Source of the DNA: Desulfonema magnum
GTDB taxonomy: Bacteria; Desulfobacterota; Desulfobacteria; Desulfobacterales; 4be13
DNA length: 64,000 nucleotides
Assembly (NCBI RefSeq): GCF_017377395.1
Contig: NZ_CP061800.1
Span: 7,963,778 to 8,027,777, forward strand
Reading direction: 5' to 3'
Shown here: piece after piece, positions 43,645 to 50,281 of the stretch
Layout of the letters: the number at the start of each line of letters is the position of its first letter
Position numbering within the stretch: the first letter of the stretch is position 1
Notes under the pieces: model-generated
The model's input: the letters and a program-made list of their open reading frames with translations, nothing else
Told to the model about the DNA's origin: nothing
Databases searched by the model: none
Position numbers and translations under genes: made by a program

Positions 43645-45678
43645 ATGATTATCCCCAAAATACCCATTGTGATCGGCGTGACCGGACACCGCCATTTGCG
43701 AGAAGATGAAACTGAGATGCTCCGCAGGAAAATAAGAGAAATCTTCACATTTCTGCGGGAACACTACCCGGACACCCCTTTGCAGATACTCTCCCCGCTG
43801 GCAGAAGGGGCAGACCGCCTGGTGGCGCAGGAGGCACTCAGATTAAAACAGGAAGGACATCCTGATATCCACCTGATAGCGCCCCTGCCCCTTCCCAGAG
43901 AAGCATACGAAAAAGACTTCAAAACCCCTGAAGTTCAAAAGGAATTTGAAGACCTTCTTACACAAGTTGAAGCGGAAGATTGCTTTGAACTCCCCTATCT
44001 CGAAGGGAACACCAGGGAGAACACCGCGGAACACGGGCTTCCCCGCAACAGACAATACGGGTTTGTGGGTGCGTACATTGCCCGGCACAGCCATATCCTC
44101 ATTGCATTGTGGGATGGCCGGCATGACCATGCCAATATCGGCGGAACCTCCCAGGTGGTGCATTTCCGGCTCTTCGGCGACATGAACGAACTCCCGGAAG
44201 AGTACAAGCCCCGGGCCAACCCGCTTGATTTTATTGACACCGGCTCGGTCTGCCACATCAAAGTCTCCAGACGGCCCAAACCCCGGACAGATGACGCATC
44301 TCCCCGGACAGAGCCTTTTTTTGACGCAGGTGAAATCCGAATCCGCTTTCCCGGGAAAGAAGACCCTGAAATCAAACTGACCGCGCTCCGGTCTCCCATT
44401 TTCGAAGCACTGAACAATTTCAACAAAGACGCGGCCATATATTCGCATTCCTCCAACTCCGTGCGAATCAGAAAGCGGATTGTTGAAATCCTCACCCGGC
44501 CCTTTGGATTCATAAACAAGCATCCCAAACTCCGGAACTTCATCATTAACACCCTGAGCCAGGATGATCAGGAAACCCCGCGTGATCCCCAGGCACTCAA
44601 ACTTCCCAAGCGGATCGTGTCCGAGGATGTCCATGACCGGTTTCAGAAAGGGCTGAAGCATATGTCCGAGGTCTATGAAGGGGCCAGCAAGATGTCCATC
44701 TATTGCCACAACCTCGCTGACAAAGCCATGATGGGGATATTCATATTGGGTCTGCTCATGGTGTTTGCAATTGAAGTCTATTCCAATCCCCCCTGGACAG
44801 ATGCCCGGCCCGCGGCCCTGCTGCTCGCGTACTATCTCTGCTTTGCCCTGGCCTTTGTGCTGTATCTGTTTGTCTTTTGGCGGAAATATCACAACCGTTA
44901 CCTTGACTACCGGGCATTGGCCGAAGCGCTCCGGGTTCAGATATTCTGGCAACTGAGCGGCATCCGTAAATCAGTTGCGGATTTCTACTCCCGAAAGCAT
45001 CGCAAGGAAATGGAATGGATCCGCTCAGGAATCCGGGCTTTATGCACATACAACTGGGTTGCAGATCAGGAAAACATCGAAATCGTGACCCGGTATTGGG
45101 TGGACAATCAGAGCCGGTATTTCCGGGAAAATTCGGAAAAGAACCGCAGACATCATAAAATCATGAAATGGTCAGCCACGATTCTGTTCAGCCTGGGCCT
45201 GCTCACGGGTCTGTTTTTGATCATCTTTCCCCACGGTCCGGGGATGGAGAAGACCCTGATCATCCTCATGGTCTTTTTTCCGGCCCTGGGTGCGGCCGCG
45301 GGCGGGTACGCGGAGAAAATGGGGTTTGACTTTCACTCAAAACAGTACGAAACCATGTCCCGGATATTCACCCGTGCAAAAACCGCTCTCAAAGCCCATT
45401 CTGAACGGAGCAGCGACATGCTGACAGGATTTGAGGAAGGTGATCCCGGACACCGGGAGGAAATTCTGACAGCCCTCGGGATAAACAATTCCAAAGAACG
45501 ACAGGAGATGCTGACAAACTTTGATGAGGCTGATATCAGAGAACGCATGGAGATTCTCGCAAATATCAGGAATGTCCGAAGCAGGGAGATTCTGACAGAA
45601 CTTGGAAAAGCCGCCCTCGAGGAAAACAGCGACTGGGTGCTGCTGCATCGGGAACGGCCCGTGGAGTTGCCGAAATGA
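43645..45678 (+). CDS. SLOG-like sensor domain fused to transmembrane (SLATT-like) module
   Basis: A 677-aa membrane protein. The N terminus (IPIVIGVTGHRHLREDETEM, LQILSPLAEGADRLVAQEAL, YIARHSHILIALWDGRHD) is a Rossmann-like SLOG/LOG-related fold of the kind that binds nucleotide-derived ligands. After a soluble linker come four hydrophobic helices in two pairs (MGIFILGLLMVFAIEV, LLLAYYLCFALAFVLYLF; SATILFSLGLLTGLFLIIF, LIILMVFFPALGAAAGGY) embedded in a SLATT-like helical region (YHNRYLDYRALAEALRVQIF, YWVDNQSRYF). Such proteins are proposed pore-forming effectors in nucleotide-signal conflict systems. AGGAG lies 6 nt before the ATG. No cyclase gene is adjacent; it stands alone between MITEs. 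Confidence 0.75.
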   Translation: MIIPKIPIVIGVTGHRHLREDETEMLRRKIREIFTFLREHYPDTPLQILSPLAEGADRLVAQEALRLKQEGHPDIHLIAPLPLPREAYEKDFKTPEVQKEFEDLLTQVEAEDCFELPYLEGNTRENTAEHGLPRNRQYGFVGAYIARHSHILIALWDGRHDHANIGGTSQVVHFRLFGDMNELPEEYKPRANPLDFIDTGSVCHIKVSRRPKPRTDDASPRTEPFFDAGEIRIRFPGKEDPEIKLTALRSPIFEALNNFNKDAAIYSHSSNSVRIRKRIVEILTRPFGFINKHPKLRNFIINTLSQDDQETPRDPQALKLPKRIVSEDVHDRFQKGLKHMSEVYEGASKMSIYCHNLADKAMMGIFILGLLMVFAIEVYSNPPWTDARPAALLLAYYLCFALAFVLYLFVFWRKYHNRYLDYRALAEALRVQIFWQLSGIRKSVADFYSRKHRKEMEWIRSGIRALCTYNWVADQENIEIVTRYWVDNQSRYFRENSEKNRRHHKIMKWSATILFSLGLLTGLFLIIFPHGPGMEKTLIILMVFFPALGAAAGGYAEKMGFDFHSKQYETMSRIFTRAKTALKAHSERSSDMLTGFEEGDPGHREEILTALGINNSKERQEMLTNFDEADIRERMEILANIRNVRSREILTELGKAALEENSDWVLLHRERPVELPK

Positions 45679-45854
45679 GGCTTGGGGCTTGGGGCTTGGG
45701 GCGAGGGCTGAGTGTCTCCTCTGTTTTCAAAGAGAAGATACGGGGGCAAGAAGGAAAAATGCCCATGCGCTGGTGGAACAGAGAAAAAATCATTGCCAGT
45801 CATGTAAAGACAATGTATAAACAGTTTTGTTTTGAAAAAAGTATAGCTTTCATA

Positions 45855-45999
45855 AGTACCTGTGCAAAAGTTTTTTATATATCTTTTTTTCTGAGAACTG
45901 CGGAGAAACCCGGGTTTTTCCTTCACGGACGGCGGGTCATTCCGGGAAAAAAGCCGGGTTTCTTTCCGGGCAAATATAAAAAACTTTTGCTCAGGTACT
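45855..45999. mobile_element. MITE family B (B4)
   Basis: A 145-bp element with ends AGTACCTGTGCAAAAGTTTT and AAAACTTTTGCTCAGGTACT, flanked by TA. The inner arms GAAACCCGGGTTTTTCC and GGAAAAAAGCCGGGTTTC match the other copies. It lies between the SLOG-transmembrane gene and small gene 46224. Confidence 0.9.
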
Positions 46000-46036
46000 T
46001 AGCAAGCTTTGACTCAATGATCAAATTTTTTTCTGT

Positions 46037-46110
46037 CATTCCTGCGAAAGCAGGAATCCACTGCTCCCGGCTCCGTAACATCGGCAAAAAGCGGATTCCT
46101 GCTTTCGCAG
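46037..46110. repeat. long palindrome with CATTCCTGCGAAAGCAGGAAT arms
   Basis: GTCATTCCTGCGAAAGCAGG at 46036 and ATTCCTGCTTTCGCAG near 46093 are opposing arms about 40 bp apart, each itself partly palindromic. They are related to 24496-24521. The segment is noncoding. Confidence 0.7.
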
Positions 46111-46223
46111 ACTTCGGCGTGAACTCAGTCGAACGGAATGACAGGCTTTTTCCAATCAGATCGAAAATTTGATCATCGAATAAAAATAATTGGATTGAAA
46201 TCTGATGGAAATAGGAGATGATT

Positions 46224-46406
46224 ATGCCGGAAATATCACACAAATTAGCAGAGTTTCTCATCAAAGCCACAATGGCAAAAGATATCCGTGAGGCATTTGA
46301 CACTGTGTTTGCCGAATATCTGAAACTGAAACTCAGGTATTTGGATGAAACCGACTCGGCATTCATGCAAAAATGGAAAATGAGCTTTGAGGATATTGAA
46401 GACTGA
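46224..46406 (+). CDS. small hypothetical protein
   Basis: A 60-aa helical protein (EISHKLAEFLIKATMAKDIR, FAEYLKLKLRYLDETDSAF). The ATG at 46224 has AGGAG 6 nt upstream; the ATG two codons earlier overlaps that site. The same leader and first six codons occur truncated at about 43500-43560, so the cassette was duplicated. It ends 14 bp before the gamma-glutamylcyclotransferase-like gene, with which it is probably co-transcribed. Family not recognised. Confidence 0.55.
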   Translation: MPEISHKLAEFLIKATMAKDIREAFDTVFAEYLKLKLRYLDETDSAFMQKWKMSFEDIED

Positions 46407-46420
46407 CAAAGGATCAAACA

Positions 46421-47248
46421 ATGAAAGTCTTTGTTTATGGCACATTGCTGAAAGGCATGAGCCGGTTCGGAGTGCTTGCAGATTCCCGGTTCATGGGACA
46501 CGGATTCATCCGGGGCCTTTTATATGATTTGGGTGATTATCCCGCGATCAGACAAGGTGACAGCCTGGTTTATGGTGAGCTATACGAAATCAGCAGGGAA
46601 AAACGCCATGAACTGGACCGCATCGAAGGCTATTTTTCCCAAGACGAACCGCATTCTTTATATCTGCGTAATGAAGCGGAAGTCACATTGCTGAATGACG
46701 GTTCCCGGGAAAAAGCATCCGCTTATTTTTATAACCAGGCTTTGGAAGATTGTCAGAAAATTGTATGCGGAGATTACAGAAGATACAAACTTGAGGCGTT
46801 ATCTGACAGGCAATGGTATATCGCCTATGGCTCCAATATGAGTTCGGAGCGGCTGTATGAAAGAATCGGCAAAGCATATGAAGTTAAGACCGGTCAGTTG
46901 GAGGGATACAAACTGAGGTTCAATAAAATCGCCGACAGCGGCGGAACCTATGCAAATATTGCTTATATCGGTTCCGGTTGCCAGTGTCCCTTTGCAGCAT
47001 ACGCCATTTCACAAGAACAATTATACCCGCTTGACAGATACGAAGGCGAACCATCCCATTATGTGAGAATGGGCCTGCCCTTTTCTGATATGACAGGCAA
47101 ATTATCCCATATCGGCCATGTCTATATTGCCAATCCCAACAGACTGACCCAAAATGAGAATCCTTCGCATGAGTATCTGAGACATATTCGTATCGGGTAT
47201 GAGGAACACGGATTTGACACAAGCAGTTTGCCAAAACCAGAAATATGA
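46421..47248 (+). CDS. tandem gamma-glutamylcyclotransferase-like protein (two GGCT domains)
   Basis: A 275-aa protein made of two GGCT/AIG2-like domains in one chain. Domain 1 has VFVYGTLLKG (residues 3-12) and the acid in ELDRIEGYF (Glu69). Domain 2 has WYIAYGSNMSSERL (YGS at 136-138) and LDRYEGEPSHYV (Glu208). Both halves keep the glycine-rich nucleotide-like loop and the catalytic Glu, so both may be active. GGCT enzymes release 5-oxoproline from gamma-glutamyl amines or amino acids. Single-domain forms are usual and this double form is less common. AAGGA precedes the ATG by 8 nt. It follows the 46224 small gene closely. Confidence 0.85.
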   Translation: MKVFVYGTLLKGMSRFGVLADSRFMGHGFIRGLLYDLGDYPAIRQGDSLVYGELYEISREKRHELDRIEGYFSQDEPHSLYLRNEAEVTLLNDGSREKASAYFYNQALEDCQKIVCGDYRRYKLEALSDRQWYIAYGSNMSSERLYERIGKAYEVKTGQLEGYKLRFNKIADSGGTYANIAYIGSGCQCPFAAYAISQEQLYPLDRYEGEPSHYVRMGLPFSDMTGKLSHIGHVYIANPNRLTQNENPSHEYLRHIRIGYEEHGFDTSSLPKPEI

Positions 47249-47278
47249 AGCAAAGCCCTTCAGAGGCGGCATATTTTG

Positions 47279-47325
47279 TCCTTCGACAAGCTCGGGGCGA
47301 GACGTTCCCTGAGCTTGTCAAAGGG
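47279..47325. repeat. palindrome of the CTTCGACAAGCTC family
   Basis: CCTTCGACAAGCTCGGGGCG and CCCTGAGCTTGTCAAAGGG form an inverted repeat around GAGACGTT. The same motif occurs in the A1 MITE interior (28361 onward) and at 58535-58663. Noncoding. Confidence 0.8.
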
Positions 47326-47454
47326 AACATGCTACAAATATGCCGTCTCCACGGGGGCTTGGGTGGTGTCTGTCTCCTCTGAATCCGTCGCTATTACCCC
47401 GGAGATTGATCCCTCGGGTTACCTCAGCTTTGCTGCAAATAGGAGATGATAACT

Positions 47455-48218
47455 ATGCAACTTGTTAAAAAAGTGAGTATGAATTTAAGAAATCTTATTT
47501 GTCTTATGCTGTTGATATGTTCATTGGTACTGATCAACACACACAGTTCAGCCTCTGAACAGCTAAGAATTGATACAATTCAATTGCCTCCGTTCGGTTT
47601 TTTTACCGAAGATGGGAGAAGCACAGGTTTTTTATATGACATGGGCAGCCGTATTGCCGAAGAAGCAGGCTTTCCCTATAAAAATCGGATTGTTCCTTTT
47701 GCACGCATGGTAATGGAACTTGAACAGGGAAGGGCTGACTTTGGTTTATTTTTTCGCAGTGAAAAAAATGATAAAATCATCATACCTGTTTTGCATATTG
47801 CTTCATTTAAAAATGTTGTGATAAGTTTGAAAGATACAAAATATAAATCTCTTGAAAGTCTGCATGGGAAACTGGTGGCCCGGGTTCGGGGGCAAGATAT
47901 GATGAGTTTTTTGAAAAAGATAAGTTTATAAAGAAATATGACACCACTGATTATAATGAGAGCATAAGACTGCTTTTTAAAAAAAGGGTGGATGCCGCAA
48001 TCGGCCCGGAAATAGGATTGCTTTTTACTGCAAAAGAGATGGGGTATTCAAAAAAAAATTTTTCAGAGCCGCTTATACTCAATACAAAAGACGCATGGAT
48101 GCAGTTTTCAAAAAAAGCAGATGAGGAGAAAAAGAGAGAGACGCTAAAATCCGCAGCGAAAAGACTTTTGCAAGGCGGCATGATTCAAAATCTGACAGAA
48201 AAATATATAGGAAATTAA
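47455..48218 (+). pseudogene. family 3 solute-binding protein, frameshifted
   Basis: Periplasmic amino-acid-type binding protein with a signal peptide (LRNLICLMLLICSLVLI), then IDTIQLPPFGFFTEDGRSTG and FARMVMELEQGRADFGLFF. The frame stops at 47931 after DMMSFLKKISL. The continuation FEKDKFIKKYDTTDYNESIR… down to AKRLLQGGMIQNLTEKYIGN is in another frame. Adding one T to the T-run at 47903-47908 (ATGATGAGTTTTTTG) joins both parts into a normal-length protein of about 254 aa. The cause could be a real mutation, a sequencing error in the homopolymer, or slippage. The ATG at 47455 is favoured over 47446, whose AGGAG is too close. A paralogue lies at 49459. Confidence 0.8.
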
Positions 48219-48229
48219 CTTGTCTGATA

Positions 48230-48376
48230 AGTACCTAACCATAAGTTTTCGATATCCGCACGGGAAAGAAACCCGGGTTTTTCCCCGGAATGATCCGCCG
48301 CCCCTGAAGAAAAAAAGCCGGGTTTCTCCGCTGTTCGCGGAAAAAAAGATGTATAAAAAACTTTTGATCAGGTACT
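48230..48376. mobile_element. MITE family B (B5)
   Basis: A 147-bp element with ends AGTACCTAACCATAAGTTTT and AAAACTTTTGATCAGGTACT, flanked by TA (48228-48229, 48377-48378). It is inserted 11 bp after the stop of the frameshifted binding-protein gene. It is nearly identical to B3, so these two moved recently. Confidence 0.9.
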
Positions 48377-48514
48377 TAATAAGCGGCTAACTTAGTGCTG
48401 AGTCCCATAAATAATGTCCGGGTCGCAGCACAATTTTTCAAACTGTGCCTGAGAGTGCAAATTTGTTCCCCATGACTCAGCCTGCGGCCATGCCGGAGCC
48501 GGTAAGTCATATTT

Positions 48515-48591
48515 GCCACAAAGGCACAAAGACACAAAGTTTCACGAAGTTTCTTTGTGTTTTCTTCGTGTTTTCTTCGTGTCTTTGTGGC
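48515..48591. repeat. single GCCACAAAGGCAC...GTCTTTGTGGC hairpin
   Basis: One copy of the palindromic unit that is tandemly arrayed at 5071-5812: left arm GCCACAAAGGCACAAAGACA, right arm ending CTTCGTGTCTTTGTGGC. It lies 140 bp upstream of the first selenoprotein gene. Such units occur in many unrelated bacterial genomes. Noncoding. Confidence 0.85.
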
Positions 48592-48733
48592 ACATGCGGC
48601 CAGCACTTAGCGGTCGAGGCAGAAAAATTTTTTCTGGTTTGTTCCGAAAAGCCTGGTGCCTGTTTTGTCGTGATGCCCTTTGTATCATTTGGCACATGGC
48701 AGTTTTTTTAACAATCCAAAAAAGGAGAAGAAA

Positions 48734-48988
48734 ATGATCAAACTTTTTGTTTTTCACAGCGGAAATCCCGCCTGAAGAAGTTGTCAGACAGCCATAGGTG
48801 TGGCGGAAAGTATGAAAGAGGATTTCAAAGACTCAGTTGACTTGCATATTTATAAAAATGACTCGGAAGAGGCCAAGGACTTTGAGATCAGAAGTTCTAC
48901 AAATGTTTTTGTGAATGAGGAGAGTGTCCCTCTTGAAGCGGCTTTGTCAAATGATAAAATGAAAGCTTATTTGCAAGAGAAGATATAA
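48734..48988 (+). CDS. UxxC thioredoxin-fold-like selenoprotein, copy 1
   Basis: An 84-aa protein if the in-frame TGA at 48773 (codon 14) is read as selenocysteine. The ATG has AAGGAG 6 nt upstream. The start MIKLFVFHSGNPA is followed by U-R-S-C (UxxC), then a helix, IDLHIYKN-like strand and STNVFVNEE, a compact thioredoxin/glutaredoxin-like order (beta, redox motif, alpha, beta, alpha, beta). The stem-loop GCCA-TAGGTG-TGGC at 48791 fits a bacterial SECIS. The paralogue at 49093 conserves the TGA, the flanking codons and the stem, which a random stop would not. Ordinary gene callers would report only the 62 aa after an internal start. Substrate unknown; a redox role is inferred. SelB/tRNA-Sec genes are not in the window. 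Confidence 0.88.
48791..48804 (+). promoter_or_regulatory. candidate bacterial SECIS stem-loop, copy 1
   Basis: GCCA-TAGGTG-TGGC lies inside the coding region, 15 nt after the TGA at 48773-48775. A GC-rich 4-bp stem with a GG-containing apical loop at this distance fits bacterial SECIS elements recognised by SelB. The stem is conserved in copy 2, whose loop differs by one base. Confidence 0.7.
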
Positions 48989-49000
48989 ACACTCTTGTGC

Positions 49001-49027
49001 GTTCCCACGCAGGAGTGTGGGAACGCA
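49001..49027. repeat. CGTTCCCACGCAGGAG palindrome
   Basis: CGTTCCCACGC and inverted GTGTGGGAACG around AGGA, between the two selenoprotein genes. A second copy (CGTTCCCACGCAGGAGCGTGG) follows the second gene at about 49357. Each lies about 10-25 bp after a stop codon, so they may act as 3' hairpins. That both selenoprotein genes carry one suggests the whole gene plus hairpin unit was duplicated. Confidence 0.75.
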
Positions 49028-49092
49028 GTCATGGAAGATTTGCCAAATTTGTAAGTTTGGCACTCCGGATAATATTCTGAAAGGAGATTTAA

Positions 49093-49347
49093 ATGATCAA
49101 ACTTGTTGTCTGTCATAGCGGAAATCCTGCCTGAACAAGTTGCGAGAGGGCCATAGGCGTGGCTGAAACAATGAAAAAGGATTTCGGGGATTCAATTGAC
49201 TTGCATATTTATAAAAATGACTCGGAAGAGGCAAAGGAATTTAAACTCAGAAGCGCTACAAATGTTTTTGTGAACGAAGAAAGACTTCATATTAAGGTGG
49301 CTCTGTCCAATGATAAAATGAGGGCCTATTTGGAAGATAAGATTTAA
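49093..49347 (+). CDS. UxxC thioredoxin-fold-like selenoprotein, copy 2
   Basis: Tandem paralogue of the 48734 gene with the same length of 84 aa. AAGGAG precedes the ATG. MIKLVVCHSGNPA is followed by TGA (49132) as Sec, then T-S-C, giving U14-xx-C17. Downstream RAIGVAETMKKDFG, SIDLHIYKNDSEEAKEF and SATNVFVNEERL match copy 1 at about three residues in four. An extra Cys7 is present (Phe in copy 1). The stem-loop GCCA-TAGGCG-TGGC lies 15 nt after the TGA, exactly as in copy 1. The conservation on both sides of the TGA shows the codon is read through. Redox partner unknown. A CGTTCCCACGC hairpin follows the stop. Confidence 0.88.
49150..49163 (+). promoter_or_regulatory. candidate bacterial SECIS stem-loop, copy 2
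   Basis: GCCA-TAGGCG-TGGC, 15 nt after the TGA at 49132-49134. It has the same stem as copy 1 with one loop base changed, at the same distance, while flanking codons have diverged more. That pattern supports an RNA-level constraint. Confidence 0.7.
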
Positions 49348-49458
49348 GCCCTCGTGCGTTCCCACGCAGGAGCGTGGGAACAAGATCAACAAAGATCAGT
49401 ATGCCGTCCCACTTGAGAGCATAAGATCGAGACCTGCAAGGTCGAAACAGGAGGTAAA

Positions 49459-50199
49459 ATGAAGACGCTTATCTCAGCACTGATTATAATAACACTGTGG
49501 CTTTCATCGGCTGATGTCCTTGCGGAAAAACTCGTTTTTGCTATCGGAGATTTTCCGCCGTACCAGTATATGGAAGATGGGCAGGTAAAAGGCATGGACG
49601 TGGATATTATTCGCAATATCTGTGATCAGCTCGCGATTGAAACAGAATTCCGCTCAGAATCATGGATAAAAATTTTAAAAGAACTGAAGAAAGGGAAGGC
49701 TGACGGAATCCCTTCTCTGCTTCGCAATAAAGAACGTGAAAAATTTCTATGCTATTGCTCAGAGTGCGTGAATACGGTGAAAATCGTTGTTCTGAAACAG
49801 AAAGGAAGCAGCATAAAAGTTGCAGGTCTTAATGATTTGAAAAACATACCGTTTGGCATGATCAGAGGTCATTCATACGGGCCGGAATTTGACAATTGCC
49901 GAGAATTAAAAAGACAGTATTATAATGACAACAAAGAACTGGCGATACTGCTTCATAACGGACGCATAAAGCTGGCGGTAGTTGAAGAAAAGCCTTTCCT
50001 GTTCACCAGCAGAACCCTTGGTATCCATGACTGTTCTGAAAGAGCATATACCATATCTGACAAGCCCTTGTATATCGGTTTTTCTAAAAAATCGCTGGGT
50101 GAAAAAGGTAAGGCACTGGCTGAAAAATTTAGTGAAATTTTGCGTGAAATGAAAAAGAAAGGTGAGATTCAGAAGATAATCAACAACTATGTTCAGTAA
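49459..50199 (+). CDS. family 3 extracellular solute-binding protein
   Basis: A 246-aa periplasmic binding protein of the amino-acid (SBP_bac_3) class. The signal peptide (about 1-22, ending VLAE) is followed by LVFAIGDFPPYQYMEDGQVK, GMDVDIIRNICDQLAIETEF, KILKELKKGKADGIPSLLRN and a C-terminal LREMKKKGEIQKIINNYV. GGAGG lies about 7 nt before the ATG. No ABC permease is linked, which is common for orphan members that feed sensors. It is a paralogue of the frameshifted gene at 47455. It precedes hdrA by 82 bp and might share its transcript, but a functional link is not evident. Confidence 0.9.
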   Translation: MKTLISALIIITLWLSSADVLAEKLVFAIGDFPPYQYMEDGQVKGMDVDIIRNICDQLAIETEFRSESWIKILKELKKGKADGIPSLLRNKEREKFLCYCSECVNTVKIVVLKQKGSSIKVAGLNDLKNIPFGMIRGHSYGPEFDNCRELKRQYYNDNKELAILLHNGRIKLAVVEEKPFLFTSRTLGIHDCSERAYTISDKPLYIGFSKKSLGEKGKALAEKFSEILREMKKKGEIQKIINNYVQ

Positions 50200-50281
50200 A
50201 ACACGCGGGATATCCATCTCCGGCCTGAAAGCCAACGCGCGCTAAAGCATACTGAACAGTCAAGGACCAGAAGGGGGAAAA

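Noticed and set aside
43843..44952. 369-aa leftward frame opposite the SLOG-transmembrane gene
   Set aside because: Shadow; the sense frame has recognisable domains, membrane helices and a ribosome-binding site.
47446..48218. Programmed frameshift as the explanation for the broken binding-protein gene
   Set aside because: No recognised slippery heptamer with a downstream structure is evident; simple loss of one T in a homopolymer is enough.
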